A program made the position numbers and the translations under genes. Shown here piece by piece: positions 25,931 to 35,515 of a DNA stretch of 43,458 nucleotides. The DNA lies in contig CAKUAR010000018.1 in the NCBI GenBank assembly GCA_934636465.1, positions 1 to 43,458 of the forward strand, written 5' to 3'. The notes under the pieces were generated by a model. The model was not told the DNA's origin, did not search any database, and saw only the letters and a list, made by a program, of their open reading frames with translations. Each line of letters opens with the position of its first letter. Within the stretch, counting starts at the first letter, position 1. Source of the stretch: an uncultured Muribaculaceae bacterium. Its GTDB lineage: Bacteria > Bacteroidota > Bacteroidia > Bacteroidales > Muribaculaceae.

Positions 25931-27004
25931 TCATATACTGTCAAACACACTCGGCAACATGACGAGCGTGCGGTCAAGCTCTATTCCATACACACCGCCC
26001 TGACGGCCTTTCACCACGTATGGCGCATACACCTTTCCCACTGGCAATTTGGCTCTGAACGCACTTTTGATTTTAGAGATTTTCTGGTTCAGAACGTTTT
26101 TCGTCGGGTCACACATGTTGTCCACCACGCTGTCGCGCATGCCCTCGCTATGGTCTTTCACTATGTCGAGAATTTGCCTTAACTCGTCGCGATAGTCTAC
26201 CATCTGCTTCAGCACTATGCCCTCCGGGTGACGCAGAAACAGCAGATACAGTGCCTTGCAGCTTGAGTCCATCTTCACTATACACTCGTCATAGTCTGGC
26301 AGCACTATGTCAAGATTTCCGTTCACCACAAGCCGGCTCAACCCGTCGGCCGACAGCACATATTTTCCTCTCAACTGCACGGCAAGCCAGGGCGTGGGAT
26401 CCTCATGATATTTCACAATAAGCCCCATTATCTGGGCGCGAAGTTTCTCTATGTCGTGCTTAAACTCTTCCATATCAGTGCCGTCGTCTGCACCTGCGGC
26501 GCAGCTGGCATCAAGCGTTTCGTCGCACACTGACGCGTCATCGGCAGCAGTCGGCTTTCTAACAAACCCAAGCCCAAGCGCGCGTTGCAGTCGCAGCCGT
26601 GGCATCTTCTTACGCTCCTGCGGCAAAGCAAATGTCGGTGCCGACTCCACCGCCGCGTCACAGCACGGCTCACCACCCAGTCCGGTGTAAACCACCTCAT
26701 CACCCGACGTGTCGCCCACGTCTTCAAGCGTTGCAAAGAAATCACTGATTCTTGCAATGTTGTGGCACAGCACCACGCCATATTTGCCAATAAGCCCTAC
26801 GCTAAACCGCCGTGCAGCCACAACGGCTCCGCCCGTCCACGCGTCGCGGCAAAGCACCCGCAGTTGCCAGAGGTGGCTGTCATGGCGGCACAACTCCACC
26901 AAGCGGTCGCGATACCGCTCCACTTCACTCTCCGAGCCTATCAGATACACACAACCAAATTCCAGTCCCTTGGCATATTCCGGCACTATTTGACGCAATG
27001 GCAT
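25931..27004 (-). CDS. Protein of unknown function
   Basis: The 357-residue soluble product starts MPLRQIVPEYAKGLEFGCVY. The first 100 residues include a Rossmann-like alternation (VYLIGSESEVERYRDRLVEL, GKYGVVLCHNIARI). The middle (about 120-190) is low-complexity and acidic with K/R patches. The C-terminal 170 residues hold a domain I have met in other Bacteroidota proteins of unknown function: LSADGLSRLVVNGNLDI, CKALYLLFLRHPEGI, and LNQKISKIKSAFRAKL, which looks like a winged-helix or DNA-binding-type arrangement. A regulatory role is therefore a guess. The upstream VWA gene ends 104 bp before it in the same direction. Confidence 0.65.
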   Translation of the reverse strand: MPLRQIVPEYAKGLEFGCVYLIGSESEVERYRDRLVELCRHDSHLWQLRVLCRDAWTGGAVVAARRFSVGLIGKYGVVLCHNIARISDFFATLEDVGDTSGDEVVYTGLGGEPCCDAAVESAPTFALPQERKKMPRLRLQRALGLGFVRKPTAADDASVCDETLDASCAAGADDGTDMEEFKHDIEKLRAQIMGLIVKYHEDPTPWLAVQLRGKYVLSADGLSRLVVNGNLDIVLPDYDECIVKMDSSCKALYLLFLRHPEGIVLKQMVDYRDELRQILDIVKDHSEGMRDSVVDNMCDPTKNVLNQKISKIKSAFRAKLPVGKVYAPYVVKGRQGGVYGIELDRTLVMLPSVFDSI

Positions 27005-27108
27005 AATTCACAAGTTTAATGATTAATAATTTTCAGCGTTTGTTCTCTCAAAGCCACAACTACCATGCCAAAAATCATGAGACTGCCATCATGCTCTTGC
27101 ACCCAATG

Positions 27109-27786
27109 CTATTTGTTGTAAAATCTCTTAAAGAACACTTTGTTAAGCGATTTCAAATTCTCTCGGCGGTCAGCTTCGCTCGCATCATCGGCCATACACG
27201 CGCCTGCGGCCGTGCACCACTCTTGGCGCCATGCCGTCTGCTCGGCAAACATGGTCTCCATTCCGCTCTCAGTTTTGTCAAACATCACGGCATTGTCAAT
27301 ATGCAGGTTATATGCCACCGATTCCACATCATGCTCCGCCCCTATGTAAGCAAACAGCCACCCCTGCTCTTTGAACATGTCTATCAGCATCTGCACCGCT
27401 TTGCCGCTAAACTGGTGCGAAGCGTTCTCATAGCCGTCGGTGATTATGGTCACCGACACCAGTGCGTCTTCCTCACCCTTCACCTTGTTTTGCAAATCCA
27501 CCACCGTGGTTCCAATGGCGTCATATAGCGGAGTGCTGCAACATGGCCTATAATCAGCCTCTCCTAAAGGTCTCACCTCTCCAATAGGGCAATTCTCATA
27601 CACTCGTTTCAACTCACAACCGCAAAAACGCACCAGCGTGAACAGTTGTTGCTGCTCCGGATTTTCCTCCTGGGTCTTAGAAATTCCCTTGATTGTCTTG
27701 TTCACACCGGCCACGGCACTTTCACGCACTGAATTCATACTTCCACTCTTGTCAAGAATAATGACATTGTAAACTTTGCTTTTCAT
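27109..27786 (-). CDS. VWA-domain protein
   Basis: The ATG at 27786 is chosen because the domain begins at once (MKSKVYNVIILDKSGSM). A longer frame to 27879 adds 31 residues without domain character. The 225-residue product is essentially one von Willebrand A domain. The metal-binding MIDAS site shows as D12-x-S14-x-S16, and a Thr/Asp loop reads TIITDGYENAS. Such single-domain cytoplasmic VWA proteins often serve in chaperone or MoxR-type ATPase systems or in TerY-like tellurite loci, but no partner ATPase or kinase is nearby. Cysteines are frequent (CGCELKRVYENC, RPCCS), which is unusual for a cytoplasmic VWA and could point to metal binding. Confidence 0.85.
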   Translation of the reverse strand: MKSKVYNVIILDKSGSMNSVRESAVAGVNKTIKGISKTQEENPEQQQLFTLVRFCGCELKRVYENCPIGEVRPLGEADYRPCCSTPLYDAIGTTVVDLQNKVKGEEDALVSVTIITDGYENASHQFSGKAVQMLIDMFKEQGWLFAYIGAEHDVESVAYNLHIDNAVMFDKTESGMETMFAEQTAWRQEWCTAAGACMADDASEADRRENLKSLNKVFFKRFYNK

Positions 27787-27999
27787 TTTTGAGTTAATTT
27801 TTAGTGTTACACAATTCTTTCGCTCCCTGACCTTGGCAAACGCCTCATTGGTCAAATCACAATGCAAAAGTAATGGCATTTATTCCCCGCTCCAGTTTTC
27901 CGGAAGCCTTTCGTTTTTTGCCGCACGCTTAGCCCCCACGCCCTCTGCGGCGCGCGCACATTTCACCACCAACAAACGCGCCCCTCACACGCCTGCACA

Positions 28000-28040
28000 C
28001 AAAAACAAAAGTGGCCAAAACCACATTGGTTTCAACCACT
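28000..28040 (-). terminator. Terminator of the bamA-skp operon
   Basis: A nested hairpin: outer AGTGG/CCACT (28010-28014, 28036-28040) and inner AAACCA/TGGTTT around CAT. On the minus strand TTTTGTTTTTGTG follows. It lies 69 bp after the last skp stop. Confidence 0.75.
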
Positions 28041-28108
28041 CCTTATAACCCTATTGATTAATAAAATTTGAAATTTTTCTTTTTTTCAGCGATTAAGTCG
28101 CACAGGCA

Positions 28109-28621
28109 TTATTTAATGCCAAGTTTTGCCTTCACTTTGGCAGTCACGTCCTCTGCGCCTGTTCCATGATACACAATCGATGGAATCGACAGGTCGAAGA
28201 TAAAGGCATATCCGCCTTCAGCGCCCACGGCTTGAATTGCATTCTGAAGCTTTTGGGTGATAGGCGACAGCAATGTTTCCTGTTGCTTTTGCATGTCTTG
28301 CGAAGCAGTTTGGCTGAAGTTCTGGATTTTCTGATAGTCAGCCTGCAGTTCCTGCTGGTGGCGGTCTTTAACAGCTTTGGGAGTTTTAGGGTCCTTTTCC
28401 TGAGTCTCGTATTCTGTCATCTTCTTCTGGAAAGCGTCCTGAAGGTTCTTCAGCTCTGTCTGATACTTGTCCGAAGCTGTTTTCAGAGTGTTTTCAGCAG
28501 TAGCCTTTTCTGGCATAACGTTGAAGATTTCTTGACTATTCACTGTTCCAAACTTCAGTGTCTGGGCAGAGAGGCAAAGAGGTGCAGCTACCAAAACTGC
28601 CAATAAGATTTTTTTAAACAT
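28109..28621 (-). CDS. skp: Skp/OmpH-family periplasmic chaperone (second in operon)
   Basis: The 170-residue product has a signal peptide (MFKKILLAVLVAAPLCLSAQ) and the OmpH core: LKFGTVNSQEIFNVMPEKAT, a long coiled coil rich in K, E, Q and D, and the closing strand AFIFDLSIPSIVYHG. It would form trimers that grip unfolded outer-membrane proteins. It follows the first skp gene by 53 bp and ends the uppS-bamA-skp-skp cluster. Confidence 0.92.
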   Translation of the reverse strand: MFKKILLAVLVAAPLCLSAQTLKFGTVNSQEIFNVMPEKATAENTLKTASDKYQTELKNLQDAFQKKMTEYETQEKDPKTPKAVKDRHQQELQADYQKIQNFSQTASQDMQKQQETLLSPITQKLQNAIQAVGAEGGYAFIFDLSIPSIVYHGTGAEDVTAKVKAKLGIK

Positions 28622-28674
28622 AATTGTAGTTGTTATTTTTTAATTTGTTTCAGTTTTCCTGATTTGTTATAGCA

Positions 28675-29190
28675 TTATTTTGAATATCCAAGTTTGGCAA
28701 GCACTTCGTTGCTCACGTCGATGCGTGGCGAGGCGAAGATTATGCTCTGCGACGAGGCACGGTCAAAAATAACTTGAAATCCGCGTTCCTCGCTCACCTT
28801 CTTCACGGCGTTATACACATCGTCTTGAATAGGCTTGATGAGCGACTGACGCTTCTTGAAGAGTTCGCCTTCAGGGCCAAAATATTTATACTGAAGCTGG
28901 CTGGCCTCTTTTTCCTTGGCCACGATTTCAGCCTCTTTTTTCTTCTTTTGCTCGTCGGTCAAAAACACCATGTCGGCCTGATAGTTCTTATACATGGTGT
29001 CAGCTTCCTTCTTCATGTCGTCCACCTCACGTTGCCAGCGTTGCGACACTTGGTTGAGCTGCTCATTGGCCATTTCGTATGCAGGAATGTTTTTAAGCAC
29101 ATATTCCATATCCACTAGAGCAAATTTCTGTGCATTGGCGGCTGCAAGTCCTGCCACTACCGCTATCAAAAGAACTGCTAATTTTTTCAT
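28675..29190 (-). CDS. skp: Skp/OmpH-family periplasmic chaperone (first in operon)
   Basis: The 171-residue product has a signal peptide (MKKLAVLLIAVVAGLAAANA) followed at once by the OmpH start QKFALVDMEYVLKNIPAYEM. A coiled coil of about 80 residues (KKEADTMYKNYQADMVFL, KKKKEAEIVAKEKEASQLQ) and the end VIFDRASSQSIIFASPRIDV are typical. The first skp after bamA in Bacteroidota usually looks like this one. It sits 84 bp after bamA. It is clearly different from the two other Skp paralogues in the window, so the two in the operon are not recent duplicates of one another. Confidence 0.92.
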   Translation of the reverse strand: MKKLAVLLIAVVAGLAAANAQKFALVDMEYVLKNIPAYEMANEQLNQVSQRWQREVDDMKKEADTMYKNYQADMVFLTDEQKKKKEAEIVAKEKEASQLQYKYFGPEGELFKKRQSLIKPIQDDVYNAVKKVSEERGFQVIFDRASSQSIIFASPRIDVSNEVLAKLGYSK

Positions 29191-29274
29191 AACACTTCTG
29201 GTTTAATTTTCTGAATAATTAAAATTTCGATTTTAGATGTTTAGACTAACACAATGTGCGATAGTTTAATTTCA

Positions 29275-31920
29275 TCAGAATTCCTGACCAAGCACAAAGT
29301 GGAAGTTGCTTCCGCCCTTGCGGCCAAACACGTTGTCGAAACCATAGGCCCAGTCGATACCCATCATGCCTATCATTGGCAGATACACACGAACACCGGC
29401 ACCGGCCGAACGCTTCATGTCAAACGGATTGAAACGTTTCACCGAGGTCCATGCGTTACCGGCCTCTACAAACGCTATCGGGTAAATCGTTGCGCTCGGC
29501 TGCAGCATCAGCGGGAAGTGCAGCTCCATCACAAAGCGGTCGTATGCGTATGCGTCAGAACCATAAGGGGTGAACTGGCCGTTCTCATAACCACGCAGGG
29601 CTATGGTCTCGGTAGCGTAGGTGTAGCTTCCCGACATGCCGTCGCCACCCACATAGAATGTTTCAAACGGTGACTTCAAATATTTGTTCCAGCTTCCGAG
29701 CAAGCCAAAGTCGGCGCGCGTCATGAGCACCAGTGTCCAGCGGCCGTCGGGGTCGGTGAGTGGAGTGTAGGTGCGAGCCTGGAACTTGAGTTTCCAGTAT
29801 TCTATCCAGCGATACATCTCTTTCTTTGATGCCTCGGTGCTGCTAAGCGACAACTTGCGCCAGTCTTTCTTGCCAAACAGCGATGCCGGCGGTGTGGCTC
29901 TGAAGCTGAGCGAGAATGTGCTGCCTCGGCGTGTGTAGAGCGGGTTGTCGATACTGTTGCGCGCCAACGTCAAGCCAAACACGAGTGAATTCGACACACC
30001 GTTGTTCATATAGTAGAGATAATCCCAGTTTTTGAGACTATACACCTGATAGCTCAAGTCGGCCGATATGGTGAAATAGTCGTCTGGCCATTTCAGTCGT
30101 TTTCCAAAGCCCACTGTCAAGCCTCCCATCTGCAAATATTTGTTGGGGTCGTATGCGTTCTCTATGCTGCTTGTGTAGTAGTCGTTGTTGCCATAGCTGT
30201 AGCGGCTGCTGTTATACATGTAGTTGCTCATGTAATACTGCATAGCCTGATTATACTGACGGTTATAGAACGACGAGTTGATACCTGTCTGACGGCTGTA
30301 GAACGCCGACACCGACAGCGAGTTCGGTCGTTTGCCACCAAACCACGGGTCAAGGAACGACAAGCTGTAAGCCTGGTAATACTTGGCGTTAGTCTGCGCG
30401 CTGATTGTGAACGTCTGTCCGTCGCCCTGTGGAATGATTCCGCGATAAGATGACGGGTGCAGCAAGTTCTTGATTGAGAAGTTGGTGAATTTCAAGCTCA
30501 ACTTACCCAATATACCTGTCTGGCCCCAACCGGCAGAAAATTCCACTTGGTCATTTGCCTTCGACTCCAGGTTCAATATGATGTCCACCGTTCCGTCGGC
30601 CTGGTTTGGCTCTGGGCGCACGTCCATCTTTTCAGGGTCGAAATGTCCGGTCTGGGCAATTTCACGAGCCGAGCGCACCAAGTCTTGTTTTGAGAACAGC
30701 GCACCTGGACGCACTCTCAACTCACGGCGCACCACTTTCTCATACAAGCGGTCGTTACCATTGATTACCACTTTGTTGATTTTAGCCTGCTTGCCTTCAT
30801 ACACTTGCATCTGGAGTCCCACGGAGTCACCTTTCACGTTAGTTTCCACCGGCACAAGGTCAAAGAACAAATAGCCGTTGTCAAGATACAGGTTGCTCAC
30901 TGCATCGTCGTCCTCCTGCATACGCTTCTGGAGCAACTTTTGGTTATACACGTCGCCCTTGTGTATGCCGAGCACGCGGTTGAGCAGATTTGTGTCGTAA
31001 ATGGTGTTACCCACCCACGATATGTTTGAAATGTAATATTTCTTGCCTTCGTCCACAGTGATGTGCACATCTACACGGTTGTCGCTGTAGTTTGTCACAC
31101 TGTCGGCCACGATTTTTGCGTCGCGGTAGCCTTTCTCGTTATATTTGTCGATGATTCGCTGCTTGTCGGCGTCATAGTCAGAGCGCACAAATTTCTTTTG
31201 ATTGAAGAGCTCCATGATGTTGTTGTTCTCATTGGTTTTCTTCATCACGCGCTTTATAGTTCTGTCGCTCAACACATGGTTGCCGTTCAGATATATCTTG
31301 TGAACCTTGATTTTCTCGTGCTTATCCACTATGATGTCGATAATCGACTGGTTCTTCTTGCTCAAGTCCTCGCTTTGGCGCACATCTATTGTGGCTTTGT
31401 CAAAACCCTTAGCTGTAAAGAAATCCTTAGCCACTTGCTTGATTCGGCCAATTAGGTGGTGGCTAAATTGGTTGCCCGGCTTGAGATTGAGCTTTTCGTC
31501 AAGTTCCTTTTTCTCGCCTTTCTTCACGCCTATGAAGTTCACCTTCGACACAATGGGGTGCTGGCGCACGTCGATTTCGAGCCATATTTTGTCGTTAACC
31601 ACCTTGGCGGCCTTGATTTGCGCTTGCGACACAATGCCTTGACCATATATGCGCTTCACTGCCTCGCGAGTCTCATCGCCAGGCACCGATATGCGCTGTC
31701 CCACGCTCATTCCGCTATAGCTGATTATGGTGTTATCATCAAAGTTATCGTTACCAACCACTTTGATGTCGGCAATTTCATACACCTTGGGCATGCCAGA
31801 GTAGATGATTTTAGGATTATAGATTGTGTCACCCACTGTTTTGGTCTCTTGCTGGGCATGAGCCATAAGCGTGCCCGAGAGCAATGCCATTGCCAATAAT
31901 AGTGTCGTCTTATATCGCAT
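29275..31920 (-). CDS. bamA: Outer-membrane assembly factor BamA (Omp85)
   Basis: BamA folds and inserts beta-barrel proteins into the outer membrane. The 881-residue product has a signal peptide (MRYKTTLLLAMALLSGTLMAHA), POTRA domains over about residues 45-440 (for example ADIKVVGNDNFDDNTIISYS, VHKIYLNGNHVLSDRTIKRV, KINKVVINGNDRLYEKVVRR), and a barrel from about 470. The L6 lid motif appears as LRGY at 775-778 (usual form VRGF/Y). The chain ends with an aromatic residue (VLGQEF), as barrel insertion signals do. The ATG lies one base after the uppS stop, so the two are translationally coupled. Skp genes follow. Confidence 0.97.
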   Translation of the reverse strand: MRYKTTLLLAMALLSGTLMAHAQQETKTVGDTIYNPKIIYSGMPKVYEIADIKVVGNDNFDDNTIISYSGMSVGQRISVPGDETREAVKRIYGQGIVSQAQIKAAKVVNDKIWLEIDVRQHPIVSKVNFIGVKKGEKKELDEKLNLKPGNQFSHHLIGRIKQVAKDFFTAKGFDKATIDVRQSEDLSKKNQSIIDIIVDKHEKIKVHKIYLNGNHVLSDRTIKRVMKKTNENNNIMELFNQKKFVRSDYDADKQRIIDKYNEKGYRDAKIVADSVTNYSDNRVDVHITVDEGKKYYISNISWVGNTIYDTNLLNRVLGIHKGDVYNQKLLQKRMQEDDDAVSNLYLDNGYLFFDLVPVETNVKGDSVGLQMQVYEGKQAKINKVVINGNDRLYEKVVRRELRVRPGALFSKQDLVRSAREIAQTGHFDPEKMDVRPEPNQADGTVDIILNLESKANDQVEFSAGWGQTGILGKLSLKFTNFSIKNLLHPSSYRGIIPQGDGQTFTISAQTNAKYYQAYSLSFLDPWFGGKRPNSLSVSAFYSRQTGINSSFYNRQYNQAMQYYMSNYMYNSSRYSYGNNDYYTSSIENAYDPNKYLQMGGLTVGFGKRLKWPDDYFTISADLSYQVYSLKNWDYLYYMNNGVSNSLVFGLTLARNSIDNPLYTRRGSTFSLSFRATPPASLFGKKDWRKLSLSSTEASKKEMYRWIEYWKLKFQARTYTPLTDPDGRWTLVLMTRADFGLLGSWNKYLKSPFETFYVGGDGMSGSYTYATETIALRGYENGQFTPYGSDAYAYDRFVMELHFPLMLQPSATIYPIAFVEAGNAWTSVKRFNPFDMKRSAGAGVRVYLPMIGMMGIDWAYGFDNVFGRKGGSNFHFVLGQEF

Positions 31921-31921
31921 C

Positions 31922-32683
31922 TTATATATTTTGTTCTTTTTCGTTTTCTATTTGTTCGCCTGTTTTGCCAAAGCGGCGCTGACGCGACTGATAGTCGATT
32001 ATTGCCTCGCAGAACGCGTCTTTTGTGAAGTCGGGCCAATACACTGGCGTGAAATAAAGCTCGCTGTAGGCTATCTGCCACAGCAGATAGTTGCTTATGC
32101 GCAAGTCACCGGCAGTGCGTATCAGCAGGTCAGGGTCAGGCATGCCGCTTGTGGCAAGGTTACCCGACACCACGTCGGCGTCTATGTCGGCAGCGTCAAG
32201 CTCGCCGTTCTTCACCTTTATGGCTATCTTACGGCAGGCTTCCACTATTTCCCAGCGCGACGAGTAGCTCAAAGCCAGGCAAAGCACCAGTCCAGTGCAG
32301 TGAGCCGTGTCGGCCATGCACTTGCCCAGCCGTTTGCGCGCAAAGTCAGGCAGCGCGGCCTCATCGCCTATCATAGTGAGCCTCACGTTGTTCTTTATCA
32401 AGTCGGGCGTTTCGCGCTCTATCGCCACCACCACCAGGTTCATCAAGGCATCTACCTCGTCTTTTGGGCGGTTCCAGTTCTCGGTCGAGAAAGTGTAGAG
32501 CGTCAAGTAGCCAATGCCGAGTTCACTGGCGATTTCTGTGATTTGACGCACAGTGTTCACGCCCTCCTCATGACCGCGGGAGCGGTTGAGGCCGTGCTGC
32601 TTTGCCCAACGCCCGTTGCCGTCCATGATTATGGCAACGTGCTTCGGAATCCTCGTCCTGTCTATTTTATCTACCAGCGACAT
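31922..32683 (-). CDS. uppS: Undecaprenyl diphosphate synthase (isoprenyl transferase)
   Basis: UppS extends farnesyl diphosphate with cis-isoprene units to make the lipid carrier for peptidoglycan and O-antigen. The 253-residue product has the right length. [15 protein letters not shown] places the catalytic Asp at 21. The motif [14 protein letters not shown] and the closing block [19 protein letters not shown] with [12 protein letters not shown] are diagnostic. It is encoded between the DUF6089-like gene and bamA, a standard Bacteroidota order. Confidence 0.97.
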   Translation of the reverse strand: MSLVDKIDRTRIPKHVAIIMDGNGRWAKQHGLNRSRGHEEGVNTVRQITEIASELGIGYLTLYTFSTENWNRPKDEVDALMNLVVVAIERETPDLIKNNVRLTMIGDEAALPDFARKRLGKCMADTAHCTGLVLCLALSYSSRWEIVEACRKIAIKVKNGELDAADIDADVVSGNLATSGMPDPDLLIRTAGDLRISNYLLWQIAYSELYFTPVYWPDFTKDAFCEAIIDYQSRQRRFGKTGEQIENEKEQNI

Positions 32684-32755
32684 CGTTTCTTTTTTATCTT
32701 TCTCTATAATTGTTTATCTAACTTACAATTTCTTTAGTTTATCAGCCTGCCAGCC

Positions 32756-33490
32756 TCACTCCACATAGTGGCACTTCGTGCAGCGCTTGCCAAACTCGTA
32801 TGTCAGCGAGAACATAGCCACCGAATACCAGTCGGTGTTTTTGGCAAACGAGTGTTTCATGCCGTTCAAGTCGCTCAGTCCGTCAATCTTGTCGCTGAAC
32901 TCCTTGCGCATTGTGAACTCAAATCCCAAGTCAAGGCGTTCTTTCAACTTTAATTTCACGCCTGCGCCCAGTGGTATCACAAAACTGCCGTTAGTTTTGC
33001 CACCTGTCGAGGCCAGCACGCCGCCCAATCCCACCGTCATATAGGGCGTGAAGCGGCGATAGCGCTTATATCTCGGTCCTATGCCGTAGCTGAAGAAGTT
33101 AAACTCCATCTGCGCGCCCAAGTCATACAGGTTCGACTTGAACTCATAGTGCTCGCCTCCCGGAAATTGCGTGCTTATGTCGTTGCTGTTTCCGCTTATC
33201 GAGGCATAGAGCAAGTTTGCTTTGACTGCCCAACGGCTGTTCATGTTGTAGCGAAACAGCACGCCTCCTGCCACACCTGAGTGTTTCAGCAAGTTGCTGT
33301 TGTTCACATCGCCCAAATATCCGCTTATGCCCACGGCAGGGCCTATCTCATAGCGGTAGTCTTGGGCTTGCGCAGCCTCCGAAATCACAAATGCGGCAAT
33401 CAAAAGCGCGCACGCTCTGCCCATACGGCCACAAAAACCGCCTATATGTGCAAAACAACGCATTTTCTTAATCGTCATGCCGCTCATCAC
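32756..33490 (-). CDS. Outer-membrane beta-barrel protein (DUF6089-like)
   Basis: The 244-residue product has an N-terminal signal peptide (hydrophobic core CALLIAAFVISEAAQAQ). The mature part begins DYRYEIGPAVGISGYLGDVN, a pattern I know from the DUF6089 family that precedes uppS-bamA in many Bacteroidota. Alternating strands follow (VKANLLYASISGNSN, DLGAQMEFNFFSYGIG, FTPYMTVGLGGVLAS, LGAGVKLKLKERLDLGFEF), typical for an 8-10 strand barrel. The start could be Met1, Met5 or Met10; Met5 (MTIKKMRCFA) is as good as Met1. It is probably co-transcribed with uppS, 72 bp downstream. Confidence 0.85.
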   Translation of the reverse strand: MMSGMTIKKMRCFAHIGGFCGRMGRACALLIAAFVISEAAQAQDYRYEIGPAVGISGYLGDVNNSNLLKHSGVAGGVLFRYNMNSRWAVKANLLYASISGNSNDISTQFPGGEHYEFKSNLYDLGAQMEFNFFSYGIGPRYKRYRRFTPYMTVGLGGVLASTGGKTNGSFVIPLGAGVKLKLKERLDLGFEFTMRKEFSDKIDGLSDLNGMKHSFAKNTDWYSVAMFSLTYEFGKRCTKCHYVE

Positions 33491-33556
33491 TTTTTATTGT
33501 CTATCGTTGCCGTCAACTGCCCTATTAATCACATCATTCAACCCACGTGCCGAGTG

Positions 33557-35155
33557 TTAATACAGTGGTTTGAACGTAAATCTGTTGATAGCTCCTTTCC
33601 ACACACTGTTGAGCAGCTGCCCCGACTGGTTGATGCCACCAAACAAATAGACGTATGGGCAATCCCAAGAGTCGATGCCTGTTGCACTCGCACGGCGCAT
33701 ATTTTTGTGATTTGCTGTCAATTTTCTTACTGGAGCCATTGGATAAATCCATGCCGGGAGAGTCACTGCCGGCGTCTTCTTCCACACACCGGCGCTTGCG
33801 CTCTGGCTGTCGGTCAGAGTACTCGTTTCCACAAAAGCCTCAGCTCCATAGAAGCCCGGCATATAGGCTGGCTGCTGCATGTAGCTTTCGCCTTTCTTCC
33901 ACAATATGCCCTGGTCACGCGACGTGTACACCGTGGTGTTGAGTGTTCCGTCGGCAAGACGGCCTCCCATCACCACCCAAGTCACATAACGTGTGGCCTT
34001 GAATGTCTTTGAGTTCACATCTACAGTGTAGTATGGGAATAGCACTGGCGACATCAGCTTTGGCAGTGTCGATGCCGACGACACGTTGTTGATTTGTCCC
34101 CAGATTTCTCCGTCGTAGCCCCAAACGGCGTTTGTCGGAGTCATGTCCTTCATCAGTCCGCCGGCTATCATGCCTTGCGGGTTGTCCGACCAGCCATTGT
34201 TTGCATACACCATTGGTGATGCGTCCATCACAGGGAACTGGTCTTCCAGCTCGGTCGGCACAAACCCTTGACGACGCGGATATTCATCGTGCTTATAGGC
34301 ATCACCGCTTCTCAACACACCCAAAGCTCTGTCGCCGCAGTAGCCGCTTATGCTCGTCCACTGCACTCCGCACGATGACCACGAACGGCCGTCGGCCGAC
34401 TTATACAGTGTGCCGTTACCGGCAAGCATATACAAGCAGCCAGAAGCTGCAGTTATGCTTCTGACGTTTGGTTTCACAGGGAAATTCACCTTCTCGCCAG
34501 CCCATGCGCCTTGTGCTGCGCTTGCTGCCGTTGACAGGTAATATGTGGTGTCGCCGTTTTCATAACGGGTCACATAGTTCATGTATTTGTCGCCATACTT
34601 CACCGTTTTCTCGTCAACCAGGCTGCTGCCTTCGGGAGTGTTTGGCAACGTGCGTTTCTCAAACTGGCTCCAGTAAAGCGAGTCTGGCTCCACCTGATGC
34701 ACGTTGACCTTTATTTTGTAATATCTGGTGAGTGTGCCGTCATAAGAAGTCACCTTGAATTTCACATCGCCAGTGAAGTCTATGCTGTCGGTCGTGCTCA
34801 TGTAGCTGAACGTGGTGTCGCGATGGTTCTTTGCGCCTGTGATTTGGAATTCGGCCTCCGACACTGCCGACGAGAACGTCAAGTCCACACACAAGTGCGA
34901 TACATCAGTGCCCACTGGCAGCGAGTCGGCATTGTATATTTCTGCCTTGTCAAGGTCAATCGTGAATTGCACCGAGTCGAGATGTGCCATCACGCTGTCG
35001 TCAGCCACAAGGGCAAATGTTTTTATGAGTGTTGTTGACTGACTGTAAGACTCTTCGATAGTGTCGGTTGATTTCTTTTCGTCTTTGTTGCACGACACTG
35101 CCCCAAGTGCAATCGCCAGGCAAAGCAAAATGTATAGTGGAAACTTCCTTGTCAT
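33557..35155 (-). CDS. Lipoprotein with N-terminal beta domain and propeller-like body (DUF6242-like)
   Basis: The 532-residue product begins MTRKFPLYILLCLAIALGAVS followed by Cys22, a lipobox, then NKDEKKS. Residues about 40-150 look like an Ig-like or DUF5018-type sandwich (VTSYDGTLTRYYKIKVNVHQ). The rest appears to be a propeller with sialidase-like Asp-box (YKSADGRSWSSCG) and VVMGGRLADGTLN, VYTSRDQGILW, SWDCPYVYLFGGINQSGQL, a Kelch-like closing blade. This matches my recollection of the DUF6242 family. It is probably on the cell surface or facing the periplasm. The same-strand DUF6089-like gene starts 66 bp downstream, so they may be co-transcribed. Confidence 0.75.
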   Translation of the reverse strand: MTRKFPLYILLCLAIALGAVSCNKDEKKSTDTIEESYSQSTTLIKTFALVADDSVMAHLDSVQFTIDLDKAEIYNADSLPVGTDVSHLCVDLTFSSAVSEAEFQITGAKNHRDTTFSYMSTTDSIDFTGDVKFKVTSYDGTLTRYYKIKVNVHQVEPDSLYWSQFEKRTLPNTPEGSSLVDEKTVKYGDKYMNYVTRYENGDTTYYLSTAASAAQGAWAGEKVNFPVKPNVRSITAASGCLYMLAGNGTLYKSADGRSWSSCGVQWTSISGYCGDRALGVLRSGDAYKHDEYPRRQGFVPTELEDQFPVMDASPMVYANNGWSDNPQGMIAGGLMKDMTPTNAVWGYDGEIWGQINNVSSASTLPKLMSPVLFPYYTVDVNSKTFKATRYVTWVVMGGRLADGTLNTTVYTSRDQGILWKKGESYMQQPAYMPGFYGAEAFVETSTLTDSQSASAGVWKKTPAVTLPAWIYPMAPVRKLTANHKNMRRASATGIDSWDCPYVYLFGGINQSGQLLNSVWKGAINRFTFKPLY

Positions 35156-35182
35156 TTATCTAAAAAGATTGTTTTGAATTTG

Positions 35183-35190
35183 CAAATTTA
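35183..35190 (-). promoter_or_regulatory. -7 element of the DUF6242-like lipoprotein gene
   Basis: The minus strand reads TAAATTTG, 28 bp before the ATG. The -33 region is a T-rich stretch (AGAAGTTTTATT) with no exact TTTG. Confidence 0.6.
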
Positions 35191-35425
35191 CAATAAAAAT
35201 AAAACTTCTTGGGGCTTTTGGTCCTTTTTTCAAAAACCGCACTCCATTTCATGGTGTAAAATTAATACTTAACCATAAAAACCAACAAGCAAATTAAGAT
35301 ATTAAAGCGGATTTGTCTGTTTTTTACACCTTTTTAACGCGAAATTGCCACACCGTCTGTCTGCCTCTGGCAACCACCGCCCAAATAGCCCGCCACGGCA
35401 TAGCGCGCAAGTGAAACAAACAAGC

Positions 35426-35433
35426 TAACTTTG
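35426..35433 (+). promoter_or_regulatory. prmC -7 element
   Basis: TAACTTTG, about 80 bp before the ATG at 35516. No good -33 match is seen. Confidence 0.55.
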
Positions 35434-35515
35434 CACTCGCGGCGCAATCCATGCCCCACATGGCTGACCGCCGCACTATTTTCAAACTACGCTCCAACAA
35501 TCCGTTACTCCCACT

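Larger units (their letters stand above)
35156..35515. other. Divergent intergenic region between the lipoprotein gene and prmC
   Basis: 360 bp without a convincing coding frame. The half near the lipoprotein is AT-rich and holds the -7 element at 35183-35190; the half near prmC is GC-richer and holds TAACTTTG at 35426-35433. A run of short T and A tracts between them looks like ordinary upstream DNA. Confidence 0.5.
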
